From Acetonema longum DSM 6540 (lineage in GTDB: Bacteria > Bacillota > Negativicutes > Sporomusales > Acetonemataceae): DNA of 64,000 nucleotides. The stretch lies in NCBI RefSeq assembly GCF_000219125.1, contig NZ_AFGF01000040.1, positions 1-64,000 of the forward strand, written 5' to 3'. Shown here in pieces: positions 1 to 9,203 of this stretch. The notes beneath the pieces were generated by a model. It was not told the DNA's origin. It searched no databases and was given only the letters and a program-made list of their open reading frames with translations. Every line of letters starts with the position of its first letter. Position 1 is the first letter of the stretch. A program made the position numbers and the translations under genes.

Positions 1-44
1 GAACCAGCAGTTATTCGGACCTGTGTTAGACCTCCAATGCAAAC

Positions 45-89
45 AAAAAGCCCTCTGTTGGCCTTAATGGCCTGGCAGCGGGCTTTTTT
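45..89. terminator. Bidirectional intrinsic terminator
   Basis: An A-run followed by GCCC pairs with GGGC followed by six Ts, and inner GGCC arms flank a short loop. The symmetry lets it end transcription of the minus-strand FlxA-like gene and of whatever lies to the left on the plus strand. Confidence 0.75.
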
Positions 90-110
90 GCCTGTTGAAC
101 TATGGTTTGC

Positions 111-875
111 TCATTGATCTTCTTCCAATACGGCTTGTTTGACTTCCTGTTCTTCCGCCAGTTTTTTTCTCCAATCCGCATCCGGATCTGTAACCTTATT
201 GAAGGCCAGTTTCTTGCGTGCTTCCTCTGAAATTTCCACTAATACGCCGGCGCTGCCGCGGGAAGGCTGACCTTGCTGATCCGTTCCGGATTTTTCTAAT
301 GCCGTGTTAACGTCAGACATTTGCGCCATCATATTCCCGGAGGCGATATGAATACGGTCCTTCAATTCGGCAAGTTCCGCCTCTTTTTTCTCGGTGGCGC
401 CTCCTCTGCTTCTATCCATCTTTATTTCGCTCTCTAATACGCCAGCCTTGCCTTCCATGCCGATTTTCACCGACTGGACTGTTTTCGCCCGCTTCATGGA
501 AGCATCAGCGCTGATCATTTCCTGTAGAGCAGGTGTTCTCATCACACGAGGGTCTTGCTGGTCGTTATTGCCTTGGACTGGTTTCTGACTTCTATCTTTA
601 GCGGATGCCTTTTCCCGTTGTTCCTGCTGAATTTCCATTTTTCGCTGGGCCATCTGTCGGTTCAAGTCCTGAAGCTTCTGCTGCAATTCCTTGCGTCGGT
701 TCATTTTTTCTTCCGCAGACATTTCCGGATAATTGGCAAGGCTTTGCATCTGTTGCTGAACATTTTCAATTTGATTCTGAATTGATTTCAGGCGGCTGTC
801 CTGGTTTGCGCCGGCGGTATTCTGCATCTGACTATAAGCGGCAGACTCAGTTCCGGTACTGTTTGTAATTCTCAT
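111..875 (-). CDS. FlxA-like coiled-coil protein
   Basis: This 254-residue hydrophilic protein has no signal peptide or membrane segment. Residues of about 25-90 are rich in Gln, Glu, Lys and Met with heptad-like spacing, the look of the FlxA-like family, whose function is poorly known. The rest is low-complexity and charged, with a second helical stretch near residues 145-180. The start at 875 was chosen because GGGAGGA lies just upstream; a longer reading to 953 has no ribosome site. It stands alone and ends at the terminator at 45-89. The family assignment is from overall composition and is moderately sure; no enzymatic motif is visible. Confidence 0.7.
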   Translation of the reverse strand: MRITNSTGTESAAYSQMQNTAGANQDSRLKSIQNQIENVQQQMQSLANYPEMSAEEKMNRRKELQQKLQDLNRQMAQRKMEIQQEQREKASAKDRSQKPVQGNNDQQDPRVMRTPALQEMISADASMKRAKTVQSVKIGMEGKAGVLESEIKMDRSRGGATEKKEAELAELKDRIHIASGNMMAQMSDVNTALEKSGTDQQGQPSRGSAGVLVEISEEARKKLAFNKVTDPDADWRKKLAEEQEVKQAVLEEDQ

Positions 876-957
876 GGCGAAATCCTCCCAACATATATTG
901 TTTACAAATGTTATCCGTTTCTTGTTTATGATGGTTTGCCTGAAACAAAGCAAACCA

Positions 958-2217
958 TCATAAAACTTCTTTAATAATCCACTGAACGATTCCGGTTACT
1001 GCGTCATATTTTCCGTAAGGTATCTGTGTGGTACTTCCGACAAACTTACTGCAATCCACATAAATGCAATCCATGCCGCTGCCCCAATGGGGCGTTTTTT
1101 CATAACCGTTAATTCCTATGTAAAGTTCACGGTTTTCCACTTCTCTCGCATTCAGTACATTCAAAAATTGTTTATTATTGATATAAAGATTTTCTTTGTC
1201 ATAGTAAACTGCATTCAGCCCGCTCATGTCATCAATCAATATGTTGGTCCCGCGGATATCAAAAACGGTTATCATTTCAATCATGGTATAACGCGGATAG
1301 GATGCTGTATGCAAAAAATAGCCTCCTGATATAGCCGTTAATAAACAACAGCTGATCAAAATGACAGCCGTTTCTTTTTTATAGGGCTTATACCGGGTGA
1401 TTTTTAGCATTCTTTCTTTGAAGAAATCATAATCGCTTTTTCCCAGTAAGGCCGGCAATCCATTCATATTTTTTTCTGTAAGTACCTGCATACTCTTGAA
1501 GAGCAATTTCCCATAATCATAAGGGGCACACCCGCTATGCTGAATGGATACAGTGTCGCAGATATCTTCCATGTCCTGCTGGAAATACGGCAAACAAACA
1601 TATATCAGTGGATTGAACCAGAACACTATTTTTAATAGATCCCAAAAACCGTAAAACCACAGATGTCCCAGCCGGATATGTATTTCTTCATGTTTCAGGA
1701 TGATAGCTAATTCCTGGCGGGAATAGGTTTTGCAGATTATATCCGGGATGACGATTTTGGGTTTTAATAGTCCGGCGGAAAAGGGGGTAACACTGGATTC
1801 ACAGACATAGAGACGTTTTCCCATAATACGGCGTTGTTTCATGCACTGAATCGCCTTCCCGAATTCATCGCGTTGCTTTACAATCAATACTGCCGCTATA
1901 ACAACGCCAATTATGTACACATAATTTACCGGAGAGAAGGAAGCGCACACAGCCTTCCACCAGCCGAACCATTGCAAAGCAAACGAATCTTCATCAAAGA
2001 CTTTCAGTGTGCCGCCAAACAATGTCAAGGGCATAAGACTCCATAAAGCTCCCCTTAAGAACGTTTTCCCGCGAAACGCCGTAATGCGCAGGGTCATGAT
2101 AACGAGTAGCAGGAACACGGAAAGCAAGGTGCACCTTCCGGCCTTCAAGGTAAAATAGGCGGCTGAAAAGTTAAGTAGTTCCGGTATGTTATAAAGCAAG
2201 GATTCTTCAATCGTCAT
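958..2217 (-). CDS. BlaR1/MecR1-type M56 membrane metalloprotease
   Basis: This is a 419-residue membrane protein with hydrophobic segments near residues 30-45, 58-70, 98-113 and 283-300. The zinc-protease motif HEEIH lies at residues 176-180. In the BlaR1/MecR1 family this protease senses a signal and leads to cleavage of the partner BlaI/MecI repressor. Here the part after the last membrane segment is only about 115 residues, and I see no SxxK or KTG penicillin-binding motif, so it probably does not sense beta-lactams through a transpeptidase-like domain. Its start overlaps the end of the upstream repressor gene by 11 bp, so the two are translationally linked. The signal it responds to cannot be read from the sequence. 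Confidence 0.85.
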   Translation of the reverse strand: MTIEESLLYNIPELLNFSAAYFTLKAGRCTLLSVFLLLVIMTLRITAFRGKTFLRGALWSLMPLTLFGGTLKVFDEDSFALQWFGWWKAVCASFSPVNYVYIIGVVIAAVLIVKQRDEFGKAIQCMKQRRIMGKRLYVCESSVTPFSAGLLKPKIVIPDIICKTYSRQELAIILKHEEIHIRLGHLWFYGFWDLLKIVFWFNPLIYVCLPYFQQDMEDICDTVSIQHSGCAPYDYGKLLFKSMQVLTEKNMNGLPALLGKSDYDFFKERMLKITRYKPYKKETAVILISCCLLTAISGGYFLHTASYPRYTMIEMITVFDIRGTNILIDDMSGLNAVYYDKENLYINNKQFLNVLNAREVENRELYIGINGYEKTPHWGSGMDCIYVDCSKFVGSTTQIPYGKYDAVTGIVQWIIKEVL

Positions 2218-2605
2218 TCTTTTGTTCCGTACTTTGCTCTAGAATGTCTGATATTTCCTGCCTCTGCTTATCGGTTAACGGCAAAGTTTGTATAAGTGCT
2301 GTTGCAGCATTGACGCTGTTACCGGCAAAATAGCTTTTTATAAAGTGTTCACTTTTTCCTTTTAAACAGTCTGTTTTTGTTTTGGCGGGAAAATAATGAT
2401 AAATGCGGGAATCTTTCAGATCAATCGTATAATCTAATATCTTTTTTTGGCATAACCGGTTGATCATGACCCTAACCGTTTTTGCGCTGATGCCTTTTTT
2501 CTGCTGTAATGCTTCTATGACTTCAGCTGAAGTCATAGGGCTGTTATTTGCCCAAAACAGTTCCATGATCAGCCATTCGTTTTCACTGGGCATCGTTTCT
2601 TCCAT
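2207..2605 (-). CDS. BlaI/MecI family transcriptional repressor
   Basis: This 132-residue winged-helix protein begins with the family pattern MPSENEWLIMELFW followed by a recognition helix (SAKTVRVMINRLCQKK). The C-terminal half is the helical dimerisation and cleavage region. ATG at 2605 is chosen because GGAGG precedes it by 5 nt; the upstream in-frame codon at 2617 has no such site. The family represses its own operon until the M56 partner is activated. The paired M56 gene directly downstream overlaps its stop, which supports the same two-component logic here. The regulated target beyond the operon is not visible. Confidence 0.88.
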   Translation of the reverse strand: MEETMPSENEWLIMELFWANNSPMTSAEVIEALQQKKGISAKTVRVMINRLCQKKILDYTIDLKDSRIYHYFPAKTKTDCLKGKSEHFIKSYFAGNSVNAATALIQTLPLTDKQRQEISDILEQSTEQKNDD

Positions 2606-2688
2606 GGCACCCTCCATTTAACTTTCTACTTCATATATCGGATAACAGACGTAAATCTTAAGCTTTTTGTAGACATTTTATTACGGGC

Positions 2689-2730
2689 AAAAGCCTGCAG
2701 CAGGCCTTAACGGTCTGCTGCAGGCTTTTT
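2689..2730 (-). terminator. Intrinsic terminator of the RND operon
   Basis: A long near-perfect hairpin (AAGCCTGCAGCAGGCC with its complement across a TTAAC loop) is flanked by A and T runs on both sides. It lies directly beyond the stop of the minus-strand efflux gene and could also stop plus-strand reads. Confidence 0.8.
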
Positions 2731-2784
2731 GTTTACATTCGGAGTCATCCGGATTTGCCCGGCGTTTCTTTGCCAATCTGAACT

Positions 2785-5700
2785 TTATAGCGATTCGGTT
2801 GCTGCCTGATCTTGTTTGGGTTTTCTCCCCAGGAACGGCAGACGGTATTTACCGGTTTGCACATCGTCCAATATGGTATACACAACCGGTACCACAATCA
2901 GGGTCAGAATAGTAGAGGTGATCAGGCCGCCGATAATGGCATGGGCCATGGGGGCGCGGGCTTCGGCGCCGGGGCCGATGCCCAGAGCCAGCGGGAGCAT
3001 GCCGAAGATCATCGCGGCGGTTGTCATGATGATTGGGCGCATGCGGTGCACCGCCGCGTCAACCAATGCCTGATTGCGCTCAACGCCTTGGGCACGGCGC
3101 TGTTTGGCAAAGTCGACCAGCAGGATCGCGTTTTTGGTAACCAGACCCATCAGCATAATGATCCCGATCAGGGACATGATGCTGAGCTCGCTGCCTGTCA
3201 GCAGGAGGCCGACGATGGCGCCGATAATCGACAGAGGCAAAGCAAGCATGATGGAAAAGGGATCGATATAGCTTTCAAACTGGGCGGCGAGCACGAAGAA
3301 AATAAACAGCACTGCGATCACCAGCGCCAGGATCATGCTGCTGAAGGCCTCGTTCATCGATTGGGCCTGGCCGGTGGCGACAAAGCCGTAGCCTTCCGGC
3401 ATGCTTACCGTGCCAATTCTCTTATCGAACTCTTTATTGAATTCGCCCAGGGATATGCCGTTTAAGTTAGCCGAGATCGTAATCTGCTGTTGATTGTCGT
3501 AGCGTTTAATCTGGGCCGGACTTGTGGCATAGACGGTGTCGGTTACCTGGGACAAAGCTACCATGACCGGCTGGCCGTTCTGACTGCGGGCTGAGCCGGT
3601 CAGGTAGACATTGTTGATATCGGTTAAGCTGCGGCGGGCATCCGGATTGAGGATAACCCGGACATCGTGGGAATCGTCGCCTTCCTTGTATTCAGTGGCA
3701 ACTTTGCCGTTGAACATGGTCTGCAGAGTATCGGCAATGCTTGCGGCCGAAATGCCAAAGTCGGCAGCCCGGTCACGGTTCACGACAAATTGGACGTCAG
3801 GATTGCCGGATTCGTAGCTGGAAGACACCTCGACAGCGCCGGGAACAGAGGCGACAATGGCTTCAACCTGTTCGGCGATTTCAGCCAGGGTTTCCAGTTC
3901 CTGTCCCTGGATAATCAGTGACACCGGTTTGCCGCCTGATAGGCCGGACTGCTTGGAAACGCTGATCTCTACGCCGGGAATGCTGCTGAATTGTTGACGG
4001 AGCCCTTCAATAATCATGGTGTCGCTGACCTTCCGTTCGCTTTTGCCGGAAAGCTTGGTAAAAATGGAGATGTCGCGGGAATCGGACACACTGTAGGTCA
4101 GCTGGACTTCCGGATGTTCCTGAATCATCTTGATCATTTCGTCGGCGATAGAACCAACCGCCTGTACGCTCATGCCGGGATCGGCAATTGCCGTGACGCT
4201 GATTTCTCCATTGTCTGCGTCAGGAATAAAGGTAGAACCTAAAAATGGGGTGAGAGCCAGGCTGCCGATGAACAGAGCCAGCGCCAGCACCATGACCTTG
4301 CGGCGGTGGCCCAGGGCCCTGCCCAGAAATTCACCGTACTTTGCGGTGAGCGCGTCGAATTTGCGATTGTATTTGTGCCAGACGCGTCCCAGACGGCTGT
4401 CGTCTTTGATCCCGCTGTGATGGAGGTATTTTGACGACAGCATGGGGGTCAGGGTGAAGGCGACAAACAGTGAGACCAGAACGCTGGCTGCTACGGTGAC
4501 GCCGAATTCTTTAAAGAATTGTCCGACGATACCGCTCATCATGCCGACCGGCAAGAAAACCGCAACTAAAGTAAAGGTTGTTGCCATAACGGCAAGACCA
4601 ATTTCCGAGGTCCCCTCCATAGCAGCCGTTACTTTGTCTTTGCCCATTTGGAGATGGCGGACGATATTCTCGATAACAACAATCGCGTCGTCGATCAACA
4701 GGCCGACAGCCAGCGACAGAGCCAGAAGCGACATGGTATTCAGGGTAAAGCCCAGGGCTTTCATGGCCAGGAAGGAGGCAATGACCGATACAGGGATGGT
4801 GATCGCGCTAATAATCGTACTGCGCCAGTCGCCAAGAAACAGGAAAACAATGATGACGGCCAGCACGCCGCCGACGATCAGATTGAACAGGACGTCATCC
4901 ACCGATTCGTTGATATTTTTGGAGTTGTCCCGGACGATTTCCAGATTGACACCGGCCGGCAGTTCCTGCTGCAGTGATGCCAGCAGGGTTTTGACATCCT
5001 CAGCAATCTGCACCGTGTTGCCGCCTGACTGTTTCATGATGTCAAGACCCAGAGCCGGTTTGCCGTTCAGCTTGGTAATGGCGGCGACATCTTCCGTCGT
5101 ATCTTTGACGGAAGCGATATTTCTGATATATATTTGGGCGCCGTCTTTCAGACCGACCGGCAGATCGAGAAACTGCTGCACGGAAGTTACATTGCCCGCT
5201 GCCCGCAGGCTGGTTTCGTGCTGTCCGTCAGTCACTTTGCCGCCGGGGGCGTCAATATTTTCATTACGCAGGCTGTTGATGACTTCCGGTATGGTGAGCC
5301 CATAGGCCGTTAACTGATTGCCGTCCAGTTGAATCTGAATTTCCCGGTCAAGGCCGCCCTGTACATCAACAGAGGCGACGCCATTCACGGTTTTAAGCCG
5401 TTTGGAGATCACGTCTTCGGCCAGTACGGTCAGCTCCCGCTGACTCATATCGCCTGACAGGGCGATAGACAGGATTGGAGTATCGGAAGGGTCGAACCGG
5501 GATATAACCGGAGTCTTGGCATCTTCCGGCAGTTCGGCCTGCAGGCTGCCCAACTTGTCGCGTACGTCCTGAGCGGCGGCATCTGCATTGGTTTCAGCCG
5601 TAAATTGGATAACCGTCGTCGATACTCCCTCACTGGCTGTGGAGGTGACGTGCTCGACGCCGGAAATGACACTGACCGCTTCTTCCACCTCGAGGGTAAC

Positions 5701-5886
5701 CTTGGATTCAACCTGTTCGGGTGAAGCGCCGGGGTAAATCACTGTTACCGCGACGACGGGGATTTCCACGCTGGGATATTCATCTACGTTGAGTGACAGG
5801 TAGCTGGCCAGTCCCAGCACAACCAGCGCCATAATCATTACCGTAGCGAATACAGGGCGTTTGATGCTAATCTCTGTAATTTTCAT
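2785..5886 (-). CDS. RND multidrug efflux transporter, HAE1 (AcrB/MexB-like) family
   Basis: This 1033-residue inner-membrane pump has the RND layout: an N-terminal membrane helix, a large periplasmic loop, a block of about six helices from residue 330, a second periplasmic loop, and a final helix block from residue 855. The proton-relay region is recognisable in the LLIDDAIVVIENI stretch near residue 395. Members exchange protons for drugs or other amphiphiles and work with a periplasmic adaptor and an outer-membrane channel. The adaptor gene lies 18 bp upstream. No TolC-type channel gene is seen here, so one must come from elsewhere. The start has a GGAGAC ribosome site. The substrate is unknown. 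Confidence 0.95.
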   Translation of the reverse strand: MKITEISIKRPVFATVMIMALVVLGLASYLSLNVDEYPSVEIPVVAVTVIYPGASPEQVESKVTLEVEEAVSVISGVEHVTSTASEGVSTTVIQFTAETNADAAAQDVRDKLGSLQAELPEDAKTPVISRFDPSDTPILSIALSGDMSQRELTVLAEDVISKRLKTVNGVASVDVQGGLDREIQIQLDGNQLTAYGLTIPEVINSLRNENIDAPGGKVTDGQHETSLRAAGNVTSVQQFLDLPVGLKDGAQIYIRNIASVKDTTEDVAAITKLNGKPALGLDIMKQSGGNTVQIAEDVKTLLASLQQELPAGVNLEIVRDNSKNINESVDDVLFNLIVGGVLAVIIVFLFLGDWRSTIISAITIPVSVIASFLAMKALGFTLNTMSLLALSLAVGLLIDDAIVVIENIVRHLQMGKDKVTAAMEGTSEIGLAVMATTFTLVAVFLPVGMMSGIVGQFFKEFGVTVAASVLVSLFVAFTLTPMLSSKYLHHSGIKDDSRLGRVWHKYNRKFDALTAKYGEFLGRALGHRRKVMVLALALFIGSLALTPFLGSTFIPDADNGEISVTAIADPGMSVQAVGSIADEMIKMIQEHPEVQLTYSVSDSRDISIFTKLSGKSERKVSDTMIIEGLRQQFSSIPGVEISVSKQSGLSGGKPVSLIIQGQELETLAEIAEQVEAIVASVPGAVEVSSSYESGNPDVQFVVNRDRAADFGISAASIADTLQTMFNGKVATEYKEGDDSHDVRVILNPDARRSLTDINNVYLTGSARSQNGQPVMVALSQVTDTVYATSPAQIKRYDNQQQITISANLNGISLGEFNKEFDKRIGTVSMPEGYGFVATGQAQSMNEAFSSMILALVIAVLFIFFVLAAQFESYIDPFSIMLALPLSIIGAIVGLLLTGSELSIMSLIGIIMLMGLVTKNAILLVDFAKQRRAQGVERNQALVDAAVHRMRPIIMTTAAMIFGMLPLALGIGPGAEARAPMAHAIIGGLITSTILTLIVVPVVYTILDDVQTGKYRLPFLGRKPKQDQAATESL

Positions 5887-5904
5887 GGCTGTCTCCTTAT
5901 CGTA

Positions 5905-7002
5905 CTATTGAATGGCCCGCACGTTTTCGCCGTCTTTCAGCCGGTTTACGCCGGTCGTAACGACCTTTTCGCCGGCTTGCAGCCCGGAGCTGACGATGAC
6001 GGTATTGCCGCTTACGTCGCCGATTTCCACGGGGCGGCGGACCGCCTTGCTGTCCTCCAGAACGAAAACATGATAAACTCCCTGTTTTTGCACAATGGCC
6101 GACTGCGGGATGCTAAGGGCTTGTGCGCTTTTGCCTGTAGTCAGCGACACGTTGGCAAACATACCGGGTTTGAGTTCATGGGCCGGATTGTCAATGATAA
6201 TTTTGGTGCGGAACATCCGGCTGGCTGTTCCCGCTTCCGGATTCATCACGTCGACTGTTCCCGAAAATGTTTTATCCGGATAGGCATCGATGTGAATGCT
6301 GGCCGGCTGGCCGGTTTTTACCTGCCCTAAATATTTCTGTTCCACATTGATAACCGCGTATACCTGATTGATATCCTGTACAACCATCAGCGCGGCGCCG
6401 GGAGAGACCACCTGACCGATGGTGGCTGCTTTATTGGCAACCACTCCGTCGACAGGCGCCACGATCACGCCGTAACTGTATTGTTCCTGGACGCTGCTCA
6501 GATTTGCCTTGGCACTTGACAGGTCGGCCTCGGCGGTCCTCAGTTTTACTTTGGCGTTATCCAATTGCTGTTCCGAGACAGCTCCCTTTTCATAGAGAGT
6601 CTGGTAGCGCGTAAAGTCGTTCAAGGCCAGGTCATAGCTTGCCTGGGCCTTGCGAACACTGTCGCCGGCCTGGCGGACTCCATTGGCCAGTTCCACTGTC
6701 TCAAGTTTCACCAGGGAATCACCGGCTGAGACCTGCTGGCCTTCCTGTACCAGGACTTCTTTAATCCGTCCGGAAATTTTCGCGCTGACCGCTGCCGAGG
6801 TCTTTCCTTCCAGCGTTCCGTTGAAATTCAGGTTGGGTACGACATCCACATATTGCGCTTCAGCGACCTTCACGCTGACCGTGCTTTCCGGAATGTCCGG
6901 TTGGCGTTTATGGCCGGCCATAATTCCGGTTCCCAGTATCAAGGTTATTCCTGCCAACAGGATCACAGGTATAATCAATTTTTTGGATTTCCAATTTATC
7001 AT
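5905..7002 (-). CDS. RND efflux periplasmic adaptor (membrane fusion protein)
   Basis: The 365-residue protein starts with an uncleaved anchor or signal segment at about residues 8-30, followed by the lipoyl/barrel-sandwich hybrid split by a coiled-coil hairpin at about residues 95-170, then beta-barrel and membrane-proximal domains. The pattern VSAKISGRIKEVLVQEGQQV is typical of HlyD/AcrA adaptors. It bridges the inner-membrane pump encoded just downstream to an outer-membrane channel. AGGAGG precedes the start. A TetR-type palindrome sits about 45 bp upstream, so it is probably the first gene of the repressed pump operon. Confidence 0.93.
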   Translation of the reverse strand: MINWKSKKLIIPVILLAGITLILGTGIMAGHKRQPDIPESTVSVKVAEAQYVDVVPNLNFNGTLEGKTSAAVSAKISGRIKEVLVQEGQQVSAGDSLVKLETVELANGVRQAGDSVRKAQASYDLALNDFTRYQTLYEKGAVSEQQLDNAKVKLRTAEADLSSAKANLSSVQEQYSYGVIVAPVDGVVANKAATIGQVVSPGAALMVVQDINQVYAVINVEQKYLGQVKTGQPASIHIDAYPDKTFSGTVDVMNPEAGTASRMFRTKIIIDNPAHELKPGMFANVSLTTGKSAQALSIPQSAIVQKQGVYHVFVLEDSKAVRRPVEIGDVSGNTVIVSSGLQAGEKVVTTGVNRLKDGENVRAIQ

Positions 7003-7044
7003 CGTGTAAGGTCCTCCTGTATTGTTAAAAGTAAAACTGGCAAA

Positions 7045-7066
7045 ACATACCTACCGGTCGGTATGT
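7045..7066. promoter_or_regulatory. TetR operator, site 1 (pump promoter)
   Basis: The 22-bp imperfect palindrome has arms ACATACCTACC and GGTCGGTATGT. It lies between the TetR gene and the pump operon and matches a second copy upstream of the TetR gene at all but one position. This pairing is typical for an autoregulated TetR repressor. Confidence 0.8.
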
Positions 7067-7110
7067 GACGGATAACGCAACGGGAGCAAAGGGGAAGTCT
7101 TTGGCTAACT

Positions 7111-7692
7111 CTAAGGCGTTATCATCATCAGCAATGATTCAAGCATTTTCTGGCGTACAGCCGGGGAACGGAAATGGCTGCCCAGAGAATTCTGGCCATT
7201 GGATAGCGCGAGAATATTGGCCGCCAGCGCAAAGCTGTCAAAGCCGCCTTTGACTTCGCCGTTTCCCATAGCGGTGTCAATTTGTTTTGCCAGATCGGAG
7301 CAAATGGTCAGATAACTATGTTCGATGCGTTGCTGCATATCAGGAAATTTGCGCATCGCCGTAATGGCGAAGTCCGCATAGTCCAGCTTGCATTCGCCTT
7401 CAGCCCCCAGCAATTCCTTGATATAATTTTCCGGTGTATGGTCGACGAACAGGGAATACAGGATGGCTTTTAACGGTTTTTTTCCGTTCAGCATGTCGGC
7501 GTATCTTGCTTCGAACCGGTCGAAGAGGAACTGCAGCGCTATATGCAGCAATTCGTCTTTGCTGGAAAAATAGTGATAGATCCCTCCCTTGGTAATGCCC
7601 GCTTCATGGGCAACATCCATGAGAGAAACCGACTTGTAGCCGCGAAGCAAAAACAAACGCAGCGCAGCAAGAATGATTTTTTCTTTGGTCAT
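7111..7692 (-). CDS. TetR family repressor of the RND pump
   Basis: The N-terminal 50 residues form a TetR helix-turn-helix (AHEAGITKGGIYHYFSSKDELL); the rest is the variable ligand-binding domain. The protein is 193 residues long, normal for the family. ATG at 7692 is favoured because AAGGTGG lies 7-8 nt upstream; GTG at 7704 is an alternative start. Two near-identical palindromes flank the gene, one before the pump operon and one before its own start, so it probably represses both. The inducer is unknown. Confidence 0.92.
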   Translation of the reverse strand: MTKEKIILAALRLFLLRGYKSVSLMDVAHEAGITKGGIYHYFSSKDELLHIALQFLFDRFEARYADMLNGKKPLKAILYSLFVDHTPENYIKELLGAEGECKLDYADFAITAMRKFPDMQQRIEHSYLTICSDLAKQIDTAMGNGEVKGGFDSFALAANILALSNGQNSLGSHFRSPAVRQKMLESLLMMITP

Positions 7693-7723
7693 TGCAAACG
7701 CCACCTTCCATTAAACAGAACCT

Positions 7724-7745
7724 ACATACCTACCGGACGGTATGT
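7724..7745. promoter_or_regulatory. TetR operator, site 2 (tetR promoter)
   Basis: This is the same 22-bp palindrome as at 7045-7066 with one central base changed (CCGGACGG instead of CCGGTCGG). It lies about 30 bp upstream of the TetR start, which points to autorepression. Confidence 0.8.
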
Positions 7746-8026
7746 ACTTATTATCATTGAAAGGCAGACTTCTGTCAATTGGTTTATTGAGGGAATAAAC
7801 CGCGTGTTCCGTATTGAGAAACAAGGAAATGGCCGCTGAAATGGACGGTTCTTTGTATTTTGCTGACTTTTCATTCGGCAAAATGTCAAAGAGTCCGGTT
7901 AAAAGGAATAGCTGCGCTATTTCCCGGGAAATTTGTTTCTTCCTGACGGCTGCTAGAGTGTCCCGGTAACCCGGAAAAGATGATAGGAGCCATCGAGAGC
8001 ATACGACGATTTCCCGCAGATGCAAC
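7746..8026. other. Intergenic stretch without a recognisable gene
   Basis: Between the tetR operator and the terminator of the binding-protein gene I see no convincing gene. Reading frames here run through the operator and terminator and resemble nothing known. It may carry the tetR promoter on the minus strand. Confidence 0.5.
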
Positions 8027-8070
8027 AAAAAGGAGAGAGCCAGGGAACGCCCCGGTTCTCTCCTTTTTAA
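8027..8070 (-). terminator. Intrinsic terminator of the amino-acid-binding protein gene
   Basis: AAAAAGGAGAG pairs with CTCTCCTTTTT around a GC-containing loop, directly beyond the minus-strand stop at 8079. Confidence 0.8.
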
Positions 8071-8078
8071 TATATCTT

Positions 8079-8861
8079 TTACTGCACTCTTTTGCCAAAC
8101 CACTTTTCATAGATCTTGTCATACTCACCGTTTTTCTTGAGCGCTTCCAATGCCTTATCGATTTTGGCGGCCAGTTCGGTGTTGTTTTTCGCTGTGGCGA
8201 TGCCATACTCTTCGGCTGTCAGCGGGTTGCCCACCTGTTTGACGTCTTTGGTGCCGCTGGTTTTCAGATAATAATCGTTAACCGGACGATCGTTGATTAC
8301 TGCGTCCACGCCGCCGGCTTTCAGTTCCATAAACGCTTCGGCGGGGCTGTTGAATTCGCGTACAGTGGTATCTGTGATTTTTTTGCCTTCCTCGGCGCCG
8401 GTGGTGCCGATCTGCGCGGCCAGCCGTTTGCCCGGCAGGTCTTCAAAGCCTTTAATGGCGGTATTGTCTGCCCGGACGATGATGGTAAGACCGGATTGAT
8501 AATAGGGCTTGGTAAAGCTGACTTTTTGCGCTCTTTCCGGATTGATCGTCATACCGGAAATAATGATATCAATATTTCCGGAGGCCAGAGCCGGAATCAG
8601 CGCATCAAATCCCATGCTCTGGATTTGAACCTCGCTGCCCAGTTCTTTGCCGATGGCCCGGATTAAATCCATGTCGAATCCGGTGTAGTCTTTACTGGTT
8701 TCATCTTGGAATTCAAAGGGAGCAAAGGATGGTTCGGTACCAACCTTGAGGACCGGCTTTTTCGCCTGATTCTCCGTACTTTTTTGTCCGCCGCAGCCGG
8801 CTAAAACCAGAGCGGCCATTAAAATCCCTGTTACGATGCTTACTATCCATTTTTTTGACAC
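8079..8861 (-). CDS. Amino-acid ABC transporter substrate-binding lipoprotein (family 3)
   Basis: The 260-residue protein has a lipoprotein signal ending in LVLAGC at about residues 19-24, then the family-3 periplasmic-binding fold (VGTEPSFAPFEFQDE, GFDMDLIRAIGKELG, ISGMTINPERAQKVSFTKPY). Members capture polar amino acids for an ABC importer. No permease or ATPase gene lies beside it, so it must share a distant transporter or act alone. GTG at 8861 is chosen because AGGAGG lies upstream at good spacing; the longer frame to 8906 has none. A TATAAT/TTGATT promoter precedes it. The amino acid is not predictable. Confidence 0.92.
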   Translation of the reverse strand: MSKKWIVSIVTGILMAALVLAGCGGQKSTENQAKKPVLKVGTEPSFAPFEFQDETSKDYTGFDMDLIRAIGKELGSEVQIQSMGFDALIPALASGNIDIIISGMTINPERAQKVSFTKPYYQSGLTIIVRADNTAIKGFEDLPGKRLAAQIGTTGAEEGKKITDTTVREFNSPAEAFMELKAGGVDAVINDRPVNDYYLKTSGTKDVKQVGNPLTAEEYGIATAKNNTELAAKIDKALEALKKNGEYDKIYEKWFGKRVQ

Positions 8862-9203
8862 AATGCGCAGCCTCCTGATATTTCTTTGATTAGACCATAT
8901 AGTCAATTTTAATAATTATACATACGACCGGAATAATTAATCAAGCATGACTATGCTTCATAAAGGCGGATAGCCAGGTTCTGTCGCTGATGACAGGACG
9001 TTTCCTCTTTATTTCGCAGATTTCAATATATAAAAGATAAAGTGAACAGAGACGCATTGCATAAATTGCTTATTTTTTACCGGACTGTAATTAAATAATA
9101 CTTTTTATAATTTAAGGAAATTTTTCACCGGGCTGATATAATGTAAGAAAGGCTGCTTCTATATTCTGAATTCTGACTCGGCTGATTCTAAGGAGAGATG
9201 TAT
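8862..9203. other. Divergent intergenic region with promoters only
   Basis: This 342-bp AT-rich region separates the minus-strand binding-protein gene from the plus-strand sigma-54 activator. It holds a minus-strand promoter at 8915-8944, an extended -10 (TGATATAAT) at 9134-9142 for the plus strand, and a short inverted repeat AAGCAT-gact-ATGCTT near 8943. I see no gene. Confidence 0.5.
8915..8944 (-). promoter_or_regulatory. Sigma-70-type promoter of the binding-protein gene
   Basis: On the minus strand TTGATT (8939-8944) and TATAAT (8915-8920) are separated by 18 bp, about 55 bp before the GTG start. A GACTATATGGTC dyad between promoter and gene is a possible operator. Confidence 0.55.

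Noticed and set aside
4442-5305. Long plus-strand reading frame (287 codons)
   Set aside because: It lies wholly inside the RND transporter gene on the other strand and its translation resembles no protein.
7711-8206. Two minus-strand frames between the tetR and binding-protein genes
   Set aside because: They run through the tetR operator and an intrinsic terminator, lack ribosome sites and look like random sequence.
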